Positions 52,666-61,783 of a stretch of 64,000 nt of DNA are shown in pieces. Made by a program: the position numbers and the translations under genes. The notes under the pieces are model-generated. The model saw nothing but the letters and a program-made list of their open reading frames with translations, searched no databases and was not told the origin of the DNA. The DNA comes from JANMDU01 sp043777675 (GTDB lineage Bacteria > Pseudomonadota > Gammaproteobacteria > Burkholderiales > Burkholderiaceae_C): the NCBI GenBank assembly GCA_043777675.1, contig JAYWHR010000070.1:25034-89033 (forward strand). The letters are read 5' to 3'. Positions within the stretch are counted from its first letter, which is position 1, and every line of letters begins with the position of its first letter.

Positions 52666-53367
52666 ATGGCAGATAAACATCTCTCAACGCAATTTGACGC
52701 AGACCTCAATGCTGTATCCAGCCGCCTGATGGAAATGGGTGGTTTGGTGGAATCGCAGATGCGCGGCGCGATTGAAGCGCTCACCACATTCAGCGCAGAA
52801 GCCTCGGATCGCGTGATCATGGCAGAAGCGCGGGTCAACTCGATGGAAATTCAAATTGACCACGACCTCACCTCGATCATTGGTCGTCGTCAGCCCACTG
52901 CGCGCGATCTTCGCTTGTTAATGGCGATCTCTCGCGTGACAGCTAATCTTGAGCGTATCGGCGACGAAGCTAACAAAATCGCACGCATGGTTAAAAGCAT
53001 TATTGCCAGCGGCGCAATGCGCTCTTTGCCGTCAAGTGAATTACGTGTAGCGCTTGAATTGGCCAGCGGCTTGCTGCGCAAATCCCTAGATGGCTTTGCA
53101 CGATTAGATACCTCTACCGCTCTAGATATTCTCAAAGAAGATGATGCGATTGACCGCGAGTTCAACGGATTTATCCGCAAGCTCGTGACCTATATGATGG
53201 AAGATCCACGCACCATCTCACCGAGCTTGGATCTGCTCTTTGTGGCTAAGGCTTTGGAGCGCATCGGCGATCATGCGAAAAATATCGCTGAATCGATTAT
53301 CTACATCGTTGAAGGCACAGACGTGCGCCACATTTCAATTGATGAAATCGAATCGGCTTTGCGTTAA
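52666..53367 (+). CDS. phoU: Phosphate signalling protein PhoU
   Basis: The 233-residue all-helical protein has two PhoU repeats with the metal-binding patterns ITANLERIGDEANKIARMV (written in the family as E.(V/I).GD...I) and ALERIGDHAKNIAESIIYIVEG. It starts HLSTQFDADLNAV.SRLMEMG. It links the Pst transporter to PhoR so that the Pho regulon is off when phosphate is ample. It follows pstB by 11 bp. Confidence 0.96.
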   Translation: MADKHLSTQFDADLNAVSSRLMEMGGLVESQMRGAIEALTTFSAEASDRVIMAEARVNSMEIQIDHDLTSIIGRRQPTARDLRLLMAISRVTANLERIGDEANKIARMVKSIIASGAMRSLPSSELRVALELASGLLRKSLDGFARLDTSTALDILKEDDAIDREFNGFIRKLVTYMMEDPRTISPSLDLLFVAKALERIGDHAKNIAESIIYIVEGTDVRHISIDEIESALR

Positions 53368-53382
53368 ACACGGTAATACGTC

Positions 53383-54084
53383 ATGAAACGCATGCGCGCA
53401 CTGATAGTTGAAGACGAGCCCGCGATCAGCGAACTGCTAGCGATCAATTTGCGACACAATGGTTTTGAGCCCGTGGTTTGCATGGACGGTGAGCAGGCGC
53501 AGCGCGAGCTAGATGCAGTGTTGCCTGATATCGTGCTGCTCGATTGGATGCTGCCCGGCGCGAGTGGCATTGCGCTTGCGCGCAAGTGGCGCAGTAGTGA
53601 GCGCACGCGCCAAGTGCCGATCTTGTTGCTCACGGCTCGCTCCGAGGAAAGCGACAAAATCCAAGGCTTAGATGCAGGGGCAGATGATTACATCACCAAG
53701 CCTTTCTCTACACAGGAGCTCATGGCGCGCATCCGAGCAATTCTACGGCGCCGCACGCCAGAGCAAGGTGATGAAGCACTGAAGATCGGCATGCTCGAAC
53801 TCGACAGCGCGACGCATCGTGTGAGCCACTCAGGCGCAGAGCTCAAAGTCGGGCCCACAGAATTCAAGCTGCTGCGCTATCTGATGGCGCATCCTGAGCG
53901 TGTGCACAGCCGCGCACAGCTTCTCGATAAAGTATGGGGCGATCATGTGTTCATTGAAGAACGAACTGTCGATGTGCATATCAAGCGTCTGCGCGAAGCT
54001 TTGCAATCAGCTGGCGGTATGATTGATACCGTGCGCGGCGCGGGATATCGCATCACGGCGCAAGCCACTTCTCAAACCGTCTGA
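53383..54084 (+). CDS. phoB: Phosphate regulon response regulator PhoB
   Basis: The 233-residue OmpR-class regulator has a receiver domain with the acidic pair in VEDEPAI, phospho-acceptor Asp54 (LLDWMLPG), Thr84 (LLLTAR) and Lys106 (DDYITKPFS). The winged-helix domain shows VGPTEFKLLRYLMAHPERV, EERTVDVHIKRLREAL and VRGAGYRI. It should bind the 11-bp-repeat Pho boxes seen upstream of pstS, ppk1, phoX and the lipoprotein gene. Confidence 0.96.
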   Translation: MKRMRALIVEDEPAISELLAINLRHNGFEPVVCMDGEQAQRELDAVLPDIVLLDWMLPGASGIALARKWRSSERTRQVPILLLTARSEESDKIQGLDAGADDYITKPFSTQELMARIRAILRRRTPEQGDEALKIGMLELDSATHRVSHSGAELKVGPTEFKLLRYLMAHPERVHSRAQLLDKVWGDHVFIEERTVDVHIKRLREALQSAGGMIDTVRGAGYRITAQATSQTV

Positions 54085-54107
54085 AGAACGTATCCAATGA
54101 ATTGTTC

Positions 54108-55466
54108 ATGAATCGTTTCACTACGTTTTTTATAGCATTCTGCGCAGGATTCTTGCCGGCTATCGGCCTATTTTCTTTAAAAAATGCGGCTTGGGGTGGA
54201 TTATTAGGTATTGCGGTGTGGCTGCTTTGGGACAGCGTGAAATTCAGTCAGTTTGATCAGCAGTTGCGCAATGCGCAGGCTGGCTTGCCTTTAGAGGAAT
54301 CTAAAGGCATTTGGGGGCAGCTCACGCTGCGGGTGCGCCACCTTTTGCGAGCACGCGATCAGCAACTACAGCAAAGCGATCAACGTCTGCAGGATTTCCT
54401 CTCTGCGATTCAGGCCTCTCCCAATGGCGTACTCCTGCTTGATGCACAAAACCGTATTGAATGGTGTAACCAAACCGGCGCGCAATTGCTGGCGCTCGAT
54501 GCGCAACGCGATGTGATGCAGCACATCACCAACCTTGTGCGCGCGCCAGAATTTTCCGAATATTTGCAAGATGGCGATTTTTCCCATGATGTGATCTTTG
54601 AAACTGCTAGCAGTACAGCCCAGCATCCCAAGCGCCTGTCTGCGCAGCTGCATCGCTATGGCTCCAATGTGCAGGGCAATGTCTCAAAGCTCCTGATGCT
54701 AGTGCGCGATATCACAGCACTGGAACTGGCCGAAGCCCAGCGCCGCGATTTTGTGGCCAACGTATCGCACGAGATTCGCACACCGCTGACTGTGCTTTCC
54801 GGCTTTGTGGAAACCCTGCAAAATCTACCACTCGACGAAGCACAACGCAACCGCTACCTTGGCTTAATGCAAGAGCAAAGCCAACGCATGCAAAGCTTGG
54901 TCAGCGATTTGCTCACGCTCTCGCGCTTGGAGGCCAGCCCATCCCCGAGCTTCGAGAGCCGTCTGCCTGTATCCCGACTCATGGCTCAGTTAGAGCGCGA
55001 TGCCCGCGCCATGATGCAGGTCATGGATTTGCCAGGCAACACGACCCATCGCTTGCACTTCGTCGGCGAAGCGCATGACATTGATTTATTGGGCGACAGC
55101 ACCGAGCTGCTCAGTGCTACCAGCAATCTCGTGCAAAACGCGCTGCGCTATACGCTGCCTGGCGGTGCGGTGGATGTGAGTTTGCGCCTCTTGCCAGATG
55201 ATCGGGTGGAGTTTGCCGTTCAAGACACAGGCTCTGGCATTGCGCCAGAGCACCTGCCGCGTCTCACGGAGCGCTTCTACCGCGTCGATCGCAGCCGCTC
55301 GCGCGAGAGTGGCGGCACTGGTTTAGGCCTGTCAATCGTCAAGCACGTGGTGCAGCGCCATGGCGGCGAGCTGCGCATCACATCAGAGCTGGGCAAAGGC
55401 TCACGCTTTGCGTTCACGCTGCCGGCTAGTCGTGTGCTTATGCATGCTGGACGCTTGGCCGCCTGA
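54108..55466 (+). CDS. phoR: Phosphate regulon sensor kinase PhoR
   Basis: The ATG at 54108 is preferred over a TTG two codons upstream. The 452-residue kinase has two N-terminal membrane helices, a PAS-like domain (about 95-205), a dimerisation/phosphoacceptor helix with His221 in NVSHEIRTPLTVLSGF, and an ATPase domain. The ATPase has LVQNALRYTLPGG (N-box), DTGSGIAPEHLPRLTERFYRV and GGTGLGLSIVKHV. It phosphorylates PhoB when phosphate is low. Residues 8-19 in the first membrane helix (FIAFCAGFLPAI) are encoded by sequence matching the dispersed element. Confidence 0.95.
   Translation: MNRFTTFFIAFCAGFLPAIGLFSLKNAAWGGLLGIAVWLLWDSVKFSQFDQQLRNAQAGLPLEESKGIWGQLTLRVRHLLRARDQQLQQSDQRLQDFLSAIQASPNGVLLLDAQNRIEWCNQTGAQLLALDAQRDVMQHITNLVRAPEFSEYLQDGDFSHDVIFETASSTAQHPKRLSAQLHRYGSNVQGNVSKLLMLVRDITALELAEAQRRDFVANVSHEIRTPLTVLSGFVETLQNLPLDEAQRNRYLGLMQEQSQRMQSLVSDLLTLSRLEASPSPSFESRLPVSRLMAQLERDARAMMQVMDLPGNTTHRLHFVGEAHDIDLLGDSTELLSATSNLVQNALRYTLPGGAVDVSLRLLPDDRVEFAVQDTGSGIAPEHLPRLTERFYRVDRSRSRESGGTGLGLSIVKHVVQRHGGELRITSELGKGSRFAFTLPASRVLMHAGRLAA
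54131..54162 (-). repeat. Dispersed element, partial copy 11 (inside phoR, first membrane helix)
   Basis: TATAGCATTCTGCGCAGGAT followed by TCTTGCCGGCTA keeps the reverse-oriented order ATAGCA, GCGCA, GCCGGCTA with normal spacing. The outer half of the closing palindrome is missing or diverged. The gene reads it in the same frame as macA and the LytS-type kinase. Confidence 0.6.
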
Positions 55467-55469
55467 AGT

Positions 55470-56822
55470 CTATCGAGTCAGTTGCCAAATGCGCCATTGA
55501 AACGCAGTAGCCGCCAAACATAGCGCAAAAAATCCCATCAGCCAAAACGCTGCCGGCTGCTGCCAAGCGGCGATTGCGCCCAATCCTTGGTAGGCCAATA
55601 CAAAACCACCCCCCAGCCCCAAGCCCCAAAGCGTGAAGCCATACACCACGAGCGGCATCACGGTGATACGCCAGCTGCGCAAGAGAAAGCACCCAATTGT
55701 TTGCCAAGCATCAGCGACGTGATACACCGCCACGAAAAGTAACAGCCCCGCGCCGAGCCTAGCCACTTCGGCGCTGCCGGAATACATATTAGCAATCGGC
55801 ACAGCCAGCAGAGCCATCACAGTGCTAGCTGCAAGCGCCACAACGACTGTCAGCTTGATAGCTGCTCTCGCTAGAGCGCCAGCCTGCGCTGGATGGCCAG
55901 CGCCCATCCAATACGACACGCGCGCGCTGCTTGCGATAGACAGCGACAGTGGCATCATGAAGAGCACCGCTGCCACGCTCGCCGCGATTTGATGTGAAGC
56001 GGTAGCCAAGATACCCATGCGCGCTACAAGTAAACCCATCAGCGCATAAGACGTGACTTCGACCATACTGGCCAGGCCCGCAGGCACGCCCAATGAAGCA
56101 TAAGTTCTGAGGCGCTTCCAATCGGGCGCTTCTACCTGGGAAAAAAGTGCGAGTGGTTTGTACAGATCTAGCTTGCGCAGTGCCACGAATGCCGCACCGA
56201 AAAGTAAACAATTCACTGCAAAACTCGCCCAAGCGCAACCCACTACTCCCATCGCTGGAAGCCCTGCGCCACCGAACACAAACCATACAGTCAGCGGAAT
56301 TTTGTACGCCAAAGATCCGATTTGTAGCAACATCACAATCCGCGGTGAGCCCAGTGATTGATTGAGCGCGCCAAACACGCGAAATCCCATCGCCGGAATC
56401 AGCGCCCAGCCCAGAATACTCAAATACTGCTGCGCACCAGGACGCAGCTTCTCGGGCACACCAAACAACGCCAAGAAGTAGCCTGCTTGCATCATCACTG
56501 CCATGCCCAGCAGCATCAAAGCCGAAGCTAGGTACAGTGATTGACGAAACGCGCTGCCCAACTCAAGCGGCTTCTTCGCGCCATGCAGCTCCGAGTAAAT
56601 AGGCATCAGCGCCTGCATCACGCTCATCAAGCTCACATAGATGCTGATAAAAATGCTGGATGCCACGGCCAGTGTAGCCAGCGACTCATCAGAATAGCGG
56701 CCAGCAACTACCGCATCTGTCACGCCATACGCCATGGTGGCGAGTTGCCCCACCACAATCACTTTGGCATGCTGAGCGATCACGCCGAGCTCTTGGCGAG
56801 TGGAGATGTTGTGCTGACTCAT
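55470..56822 (-). CDS. MATE family efflux transporter
   Basis: The 450-residue protein has about twelve membrane helices in two related halves, each opening with a MATE pattern (VIVVGQLATMAYGVTDAVVAGRYSDESLAT, written to about residue 55; MPLSLSIASSARVSYWMGAG in the second half). NorM-type MATE proteins export cationic drugs or metabolites using Na+ or H+. It is 2 bp downstream of the membrane glycosyltransferase-like gene and convergent with phoR (3-bp gap). Substrate unknown. Confidence 0.9.
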   Translation of the reverse strand: MSQHNISTRQELGVIAQHAKVIVVGQLATMAYGVTDAVVAGRYSDESLATLAVASSIFISIYVSLMSVMQALMPIYSELHGAKKPLELGSAFRQSLYLASALMLLGMAVMMQAGYFLALFGVPEKLRPGAQQYLSILGWALIPAMGFRVFGALNQSLGSPRIVMLLQIGSLAYKIPLTVWFVFGGAGLPAMGVVGCAWASFAVNCLLFGAAFVALRKLDLYKPLALFSQVEAPDWKRLRTYASLGVPAGLASMVEVTSYALMGLLVARMGILATASHQIAASVAAVLFMMPLSLSIASSARVSYWMGAGHPAQAGALARAAIKLTVVVALAASTVMALLAVPIANMYSGSAEVARLGAGLLLFVAVYHVADAWQTIGCFLLRSWRITVMPLVVYGFTLWGLGLGGGFVLAYQGLGAIAAWQQPAAFWLMGFFALCLAATAFQWRIWQLTR

Positions 56823-56823
56823 T

Positions 56824-58536
56824 TCACGAGCCGATGCGTTTGTAGATCAAGAGCGTCTCAGAATCGGTGGACGAGCGACGGCGCACGCTGTGTGTTTGAA
56901 GCCAGCCCTCTGGCAACGTGAATTGATCACTCTTCAACCGCTCTGCATCCACAATCATCCAATCGCAACGCTGCACAGGCGGTTGCTTAGTGGTCATGGG
57001 AATCACTGCATAACGCCCATGAAACTGCAACGCTGTGGCCTGCGCTTGGTTAAGACCGGCGCCATGCACGCACGACGCATGGCCGATATGCAGTTGCACT
57101 CGCGCAATCATGGGCGCATAGCTGCGCGCGTAATCGAGTATTGGCATCCACAGCGTGGTCAGCAATATCCAGCAAGTGACCGCACCGCTAGCGGGAATCA
57201 CCAGCGATTTCCACAGCGCCGAGCGATGCCGCCCAGTTCGCCACACGATCACGGCGATCCAACCGAGTGTGGCTACCGAAGCCGCCGTTAAAGCGATGAC
57301 AGAGAAGCTAGGCTCAAAGCCCGGCAACAGTCGACGCACGTTGGCGGCTGGCTTGGCCGGGATGTTCGTGTGCATGGAAAGATAAATCACCCAGATCACC
57401 AGCCCGCAGCCCGCAAAAAACAAAATTGTGAACCAATCGACCAAGGCGCTCACGCTGCGATGAAGTGTTGGCAAAGCCATCGCGGCAAGACAAGCGAATG
57501 CAGGCACCGCCAGCAACAAAGTCCGGTCGGCCCCAGGCCGCACGATAGTGGCTACCACCATCACAGCGAGCACTGCCGCTGGCCAAGCGATATGCAAACT
57601 GCGCCACCAGCGCCGCCAGCGCCACAGCGCTACCAAGGCCAACGGCCACGCGGGCCAAGTAAACCACACCCAGAGCTTGCCCAATGTCCACCAATCACGA
57701 GCGCTTGCTGGCCAGCTTCCAATTTGCGCTTGCCACTGGCCTAGGCTATGAGCCAGCGCAGCCGCAATGAACCCACAAGCGGCCATCGCGCTCGCCCACA
57801 TCAACGCCTTTGCATCGCCCTGCATCCCTCGCACCCAAGCCGCCGCCAAACATAGCGCCAAGCCAAAAGCCGGTGCGCCTGAAAGCGCAAGGCCAAGACT
57901 GCTTAGCAAAAGCGCTATTCCTGGGGCGATATGACGCAGGCTAGATGCAGCTACGGCATAAAACAAGAGCGCAGAAAAAGCCAACTGCGATAGTGTCGGC
58001 GTGGTCTCATGGGAGAGCTGAGCAAGCCCCAACATCGCCAGCATGGCTAGCAAGCTGCCATCGGCCAAGCTGCGCGCGTAGTTGATCGGATCAGCCTCGC
58101 CGCCGAAAGCAAAAGGGACCGGCTGAGCTTGCGGCAAGCGTGCAAGGTAGTAGGTCGCATACCAAGTGCTGGCTAAAGCCAAAGCAAGCAGCAATGCAAA
58201 CGGCACACGCACCGCGACATCCATCGCAAGCGGCGCGCCTACAAGCGCGTTGAGCTGAATAAAGCCAGCGCCCAGCCAGTAAGGCACCAGCGCCATCATC
58301 TCCGGCATGCTTGCCAAGAAGTTGGGCGAAATCCAATCACTTTGCCCGAGCGCCAATTCCCGCATCTGGCCAAAAGAAGCAATATCCACGCTCTTCCAAG
58401 GCTCACGCCCAAGAAAGCCAGCAAGCACATAAGCCACACTCAAAAGCAAGAGAGCCCAACGCGGCAAACGGCGTACAGCCTCCTGCGTCACGATGGCAGG
58501 CGTCGTAGCAGGAGATAATGCGGGTAAAGACGACAT
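56824..58536 (-). CDS. ArnT/PMT-like membrane glycosyltransferase-family protein
   Basis: The start at 58536 (MSSLPALSPA) is chosen; the frame stays open up to 58767 but that part overlaps the L31 gene and its terminator. The 570-residue protein has a dozen or so hydrophobic helices. After the first helix it carries FLGREPWKSVDIASFGQM, including an acidic residue where glycosyltransferase-C enzymes bind the lipid-linked sugar donor, and NFLASMPEMMALVPYWLGA. A smaller soluble tail follows. It resembles ArnT/dolichyl-mannosyltransferase-like proteins, but donor and acceptor are unknown. Confidence 0.65.
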   Translation of the reverse strand: MSSLPALSPATTPAIVTQEAVRRLPRWALLLLSVAYVLAGFLGREPWKSVDIASFGQMRELALGQSDWISPNFLASMPEMMALVPYWLGAGFIQLNALVGAPLAMDVAVRVPFALLLALALASTWYATYYLARLPQAQPVPFAFGGEADPINYARSLADGSLLAMLAMLGLAQLSHETTPTLSQLAFSALLFYAVAASSLRHIAPGIALLLSSLGLALSGAPAFGLALCLAAAWVRGMQGDAKALMWASAMAACGFIAAALAHSLGQWQAQIGSWPASARDWWTLGKLWVWFTWPAWPLALVALWRWRRWWRSLHIAWPAAVLAVMVVATIVRPGADRTLLLAVPAFACLAAMALPTLHRSVSALVDWFTILFFAGCGLVIWVIYLSMHTNIPAKPAANVRRLLPGFEPSFSVIALTAASVATLGWIAVIVWRTGRHRSALWKSLVIPASGAVTCWILLTTLWMPILDYARSYAPMIARVQLHIGHASCVHGAGLNQAQATALQFHGRYAVIPMTTKQPPVQRCDWMIVDAERLKSDQFTLPEGWLQTHSVRRRSSTDSETLLIYKRIGS

Positions 58537-58543
58537 GCAATTG

Positions 58544-58575
58544 AAAAAAGGCAGGCTGGTTACCCAGTCTGCCTT
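58544..58575 (-). terminator. Rho-independent terminator after rpmE2
   Basis: On the minus strand the stem AAGGCAGACTGG / CCAGCCTGCCTT (one mismatch) with loop GTAA is followed by TTTT. It lies about 40 bp after the L31 stop codon and just before the next gene's start. Confidence 0.85.
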
Positions 58576-58615
58576 CGTATTGTGAACAGTTTGAGAACTG
58601 CTCGACAAAGATAAC

Positions 58616-58882
58616 TTACTTCTTCGCAGCCGGTGAGGTGCGAGCAAAGCGATTGCGGAATTTCTCCACGCGACCACCCATGTTGTCCACGGATTTCTGT
58701 GTGCCTGTGTAGAAAGGATGAGACTCGCTCGATGTATCGAGCTTGTACAGCGGCAATTCTTTGCCATCGGCCATCTTGATCATTTCTTTAGCGTTAACGC
58801 AAGAACGGATGACAAACTGAGCGTTGTTAGACAAATCCACGAAGCACACTTCGCGGTAGTTAGGATGAATGCCTTCTTTCAT
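58616..58882 (-). CDS. rpmE2: 50S ribosomal protein L31, type B
   Basis: The start at 58882 gives 88 residues beginning MKEGIHPNYREVCFVD. The following blocks RSCVNAKEMI, KLDTSSESHPFYTGTQKSVDN and GRVEKFRNRFA are typical of L31B. The zinc-binding CxxC pairs of the zinc-type L31 are absent, so this is the zinc-independent form. GAGG precedes the start. A terminator isolates it from the downstream membrane protein gene. Confidence 0.95.
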   Translation of the reverse strand: MKEGIHPNYREVCFVDLSNNAQFVIRSCVNAKEMIKMADGKELPLYKLDTSSESHPFYTGTQKSVDNMGGRVEKFRNRFARTSPAAKK

Positions 58883-58989
58883 GGGGAACCTCGTCAAAGT
58901 GGGCAGCCGCGCGATTCTGGGTATCCGGCATGGATACATTTAAGAAACAGAACGCGTACTTTTCCAGTAGCAAAGCTTATGATTATAGC

Positions 58990-59481
58990 CTATGGCGGGC
59001 TTGCAACTGGTTGTGCAGGATACCGTCGCGCCAAGCTCTCAGCCACGCAAACAGGCTTCTCCAAGCCCTCACATTCGATTTTGACTTCCCAAGTCATCTG
59101 CACGCCTGTTGAACCACCGGGCCCTGATACGGGCTCCGTGGCCAGGAGCTTCATGCGCGCTCGCAAACGGCTGCCCACGGGCACCGGGGCCATAAAGCGA
59201 ACTTTATTAAGGCCATAGTTCACGCCCATGCTGGGCTCGTCGATGTACAAAGTTTCGTCAAAAAACTTGGCTATCAGCGATAGTGTGAGAAAACCATGCG
59301 CAATCGGCGCGCCAAAAGGCCCGGCCTTGGCGCGCTCGACATCCACATGAATCCACTGAAAATCACCCGTAGCTTCTGCGAATTTCTGGATTTGCTCTTG
59401 TGTGATAAGCGTCCACTCACTCACGGCTACTTCTTGGCCAACCAGCGCTACCACTTGCGCAAGGGTTTGAAAACGTACCAT
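58990..59481 (-). CDS. MaoC-family (R)-specific enoyl-CoA hydratase-like protein
   Basis: The start at 59481 (MVRFQTLAQV) lies 3 bp after the ParA stop. The 163-residue product has the hydratase-2 motif in ATGDFQWIHVDVERAKAGPFGAPIAHGFLTLSL, where Asp and His (residues about 41 and 46) form the catalytic dyad. MaoC proteins hydrate 2-enoyl-CoA, for example in linking beta-oxidation to polyhydroxyalkanoates. No pha genes are nearby, so the pathway is unclear. Confidence 0.88.
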   Translation of the reverse strand: MVRFQTLAQVVALVGQEVAVSEWTLITQEQIQKFAEATGDFQWIHVDVERAKAGPFGAPIAHGFLTLSLIAKFFDETLYIDEPSMGVNYGLNKVRFMAPVPVGSRLRARMKLLATEPVSGPGGSTGVQMTWEVKIECEGLEKPVCVAESLARRYPAQPVASPP

Positions 59482-59483
59482 GT

Positions 59484-60098
59484 TTATTGATCCAAAAATG
59501 TTGCGAACGCCTGCCACTGCTCTAGATCCTTCTCCACCCTGTTGGGCGCGACATCCCAGAGCGTGAGGCCGCGTGCGGCAAGGTGAATATAGTTTTGCGT
59601 ATCGCGCAAGTAGCCAAGCACAGGAAGGCCCAGCTTGCCAACGAACTCTTGGAGCTTATCCGCCGCAATCGTGCGCGAATCCACGCGCATGCCGACAATG
59701 CCAATTTGTATTTTGCTGCTCTTACTGCTTTTAGCGAGTTCATTCAAAAACGCCCGCGTGGCAAAAATATCAAACACGCTGGGCTGTAGCGGCACGATAA
59801 TTTTATCGGCGACTTTCATCACATCTTTGAAGCTGCCACCATGCAAACCGCCGGGTGTATCAAGCACCACATGCGTCACGCCCTTGGGCGGCTTGGCCAC
59901 ACCATCGCTCACATCCCAGCTTTGAATCGGGCGGGCAGCAGCCGGGCGCAAGCCGAGCCAAAGCTTGGAGGATTGCTGGCGATCGGCATCACCGAGCATC
60001 ACGCCATGGCCTTTGCTGGCAAAGTAGCCTGCGATATTGGTAGAAAGGGTGGTTTTGCCAACCCCGCCTTTAGGGTTGGCTACAACGATCACGGGCAT
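59484..60098 (-). CDS. ParA-family ATPase
   Basis: The 204-residue protein has the deviant Walker A motif NPKGGVGKTTLSTNIA (lysines at 10 and 15), the LGDADRQQSS motif and DTPGG as Walker B. It resembles short chromosomal ParA/MinD-like proteins rather than plasmid ParA with an N-terminal DNA-binding domain. No ParB or parS-like site is adjacent. It is followed directly by the MaoC gene. It may position a cellular structure; the cargo is unknown. Confidence 0.85.
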   Translation of the reverse strand: MPVIVVANPKGGVGKTTLSTNIAGYFASKGHGVMLGDADRQQSSKLWLGLRPAAARPIQSWDVSDGVAKPPKGVTHVVLDTPGGLHGGSFKDVMKVADKIIVPLQPSVFDIFATRAFLNELAKSSKSSKIQIGIVGMRVDSRTIAADKLQEFVGKLGLPVLGYLRDTQNYIHLAARGLTLWDVAPNRVEKDLEQWQAFATFLDQ

Positions 60099-60164
60099 TT
60101 TTTGTTCTCCTTGAGGCTCGAAGCCTTTCAGGGGAATATGTTACCCAAAATAATCGTCAACCGA

Positions 60165-60830
60165 TTACTTGAACTTGGACTGCGGCACGGTCTTCAAATC
60201 GCCGGGCAAGGCACCAATGTAATTGGCAATGGCCTTGAGTTCTGCGTTTGAATATTGCTTGGAAATGCCTGCCATCACGCCATTAGAGCGCCCGACTTTG
60301 GCGTTACCTTCGATTTTGTAGGCTTTGAGCGCCACAAACAAGTAATCGCTGTGCTGGCCAGCAATCTTGGGGTAGCTTGGATCAATCGGCTTGGCGAAAT
60401 TCGCGCCGTGGCAGGAAATACATGCACCTTTAGTCAGCAAGGCAGCCACTGCTGCGGATGGCTCTTTAGCGGCCTTCTCAGGTAACGCAAAGCCTGCCAC
60501 CACACCATGTTGGCTGTAGAAGGCACCAAAGTCAGCCATATCTTGTTCCGACAAAGATGCGGAGATCGCCTTCATTGTGGGGTGTTTGCGCTCGTCTTTC
60601 TGGTAGGCCAAGAGCGAATTGCTGATGTATTTAGCACTTTGGCCAGAAATCATGGGCGCTTTGTAGATCTCGGGGAAGCTGGCTTGGTAGCCCACGATGC
60701 CATGGCAGCCAATACACATGGCCGCCTTGCTTTGACCGGCTTTTGCATCACCCTTGATGTCTTGGGCAGAAGCCATAAAGGTCACGGAGGAGACTGTCAA
60801 GGCGAGTGCGGCAGCGAAGAACTTGTTCAT
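60165..60830 (-). CDS. Dihaem cytochrome c4-type protein
   Basis: The start at 60830 (MNKFFAAALALTVSSVTFMASAQ) supplies a Sec signal. The 221-residue product has two cytochrome c domains, each with one CxxCH heme site: CIGCH near residue 40 and CISCH near 140. Distal methionines are plausible in PMISGQSAKY and VMAGISKQY. Cytochrome c4 carries electrons to terminal oxidases in the periplasm. It is divergent from the MoxR gene. Confidence 0.9.
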   Translation of the reverse strand: MNKFFAAALALTVSSVTFMASAQDIKGDAKAGQSKAAMCIGCHGIVGYQASFPEIYKAPMISGQSAKYISNSLLAYQKDERKHPTMKAISASLSEQDMADFGAFYSQHGVVAGFALPEKAAKEPSAAVAALLTKGACISCHGANFAKPIDPSYPKIAGQHSDYLFVALKAYKIEGNAKVGRSNGVMAGISKQYSNAELKAIANYIGALPGDLKTVPQSKFK

Positions 60831-60928
60831 TTTGCGTACAGAATGGAGGGGCGTTTGGTCAAGTACCAAACAACACTTCAATTATAGCTGCGGGCAAACC
60901 CAGCTCCATCGTGAAACAACACTGCTCT

Positions 60929-61783
60929 ATGAAATTCCAAGGCTCCGAAGGCTACGTCGCCACCCCCGATCTGATGTTGGCTGTGAATGCCGCCATCACC
61001 CTCAAGCGGCCCCTGCTCATCAAAGGCGAGCCCGGCACCGGCAAAACCATGCTGGCTGAAGAAGTGTCCACGGCCCTCCAAATGCCTTTATTGCAATGGC
61101 ATGTCAAATCCACCACCAAGGCGCAGCAGGGCTTGTATGAATACGATGCGGTGAGCCGTTTGCGCGATTCGCAGCTCTCGGATGTGGATGGCGGCGAGCG
61201 CGTGAAAGATATTCACAACTACATCATCAAAGGCGTGCTCTGGCAGGCCTTTACCAGCGAAGAGCCGGTCGCCCTGCTGATTGACGAAATCGACAAAGCC
61301 GACATTGAATTCCCCAACGATTTGCTGCGCGAGATTGATCGCATGGAGTTTTATTGTTATGAGACGCGCCAGCTGATCAAAGCCAAAAACCGCCCGCTGG
61401 TGTTCATCACCTCCAACAACGAAAAAGAGCTGCCCGATGCTTTTCTGCGCCGCTGCTTTTTCCACTACATCAAATTCCCAGAAGCTGCCACGATGCAGCA
61501 GATTGTGGATGTGCATTTCCCCGGCCTGAAAAAAGAGCTGCTGGGCGCAGCGATGAAAACTTTCTACGATGTGCGCAACCTCCCCGGCATCAAGAAAAAG
61601 CCCTCGACTTCTGAGCTGCTCGATTGGATCAAACTCCTCGTGGCAGAAGACATTCCCCTCAAAGCCCTGCAAAGCACGGACGACAAAATTTCTGTGCCAC
61701 CGCTGGTGGGCGCGCTGCTGAAGAATGAGCAGGATGTGACGCTGTTTGAGAAGCTGGTGTTTATGAATCAGCGCGGGCGCTGA
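60929..61783 (+). CDS. MoxR-family AAA ATPase
   Basis: The start at 60929 (MKFQGSEGYVATPDL) is chosen; the longer frame overlaps the cytochrome promoter region. The 284-residue product has Walker A IKGEPGTGKTMLAEEV, HVKSTTKAQQGLYEYDAV, Walker B ALLIDEIDKAD, sensor FITSNNEKELPDAFLRRCFFHYI and a short lid domain. MoxR ATPases act as chaperones, usually with a von Willebrand factor A-domain partner that would be encoded downstream. Here the next gene is missing: the accessory region begins straight after. Confidence 0.9.
   Translation: MKFQGSEGYVATPDLMLAVNAAITLKRPLLIKGEPGTGKTMLAEEVSTALQMPLLQWHVKSTTKAQQGLYEYDAVSRLRDSQLSDVDGGERVKDIHNYIIKGVLWQAFTSEEPVALLIDEIDKADIEFPNDLLREIDRMEFYCYETRQLIKAKNRPLVFITSNNEKELPDAFLRRCFFHYIKFPEAATMQQIVDVHFPGLKKELLGAAMKTFYDVRNLPGIKKKPSTSELLDWIKLLVAEDIPLKALQSTDDKISVPPLVGALLKNEQDVTLFEKLVFMNQRGR

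Noticed and set aside
56824..58767. Longer version of the membrane glycosyltransferase-like gene starting at 58767
   Set aside because: The extra 77 codons overlap rpmE2 and its terminator on the same strand and lack a membrane start; the ATG at 58536 is better.
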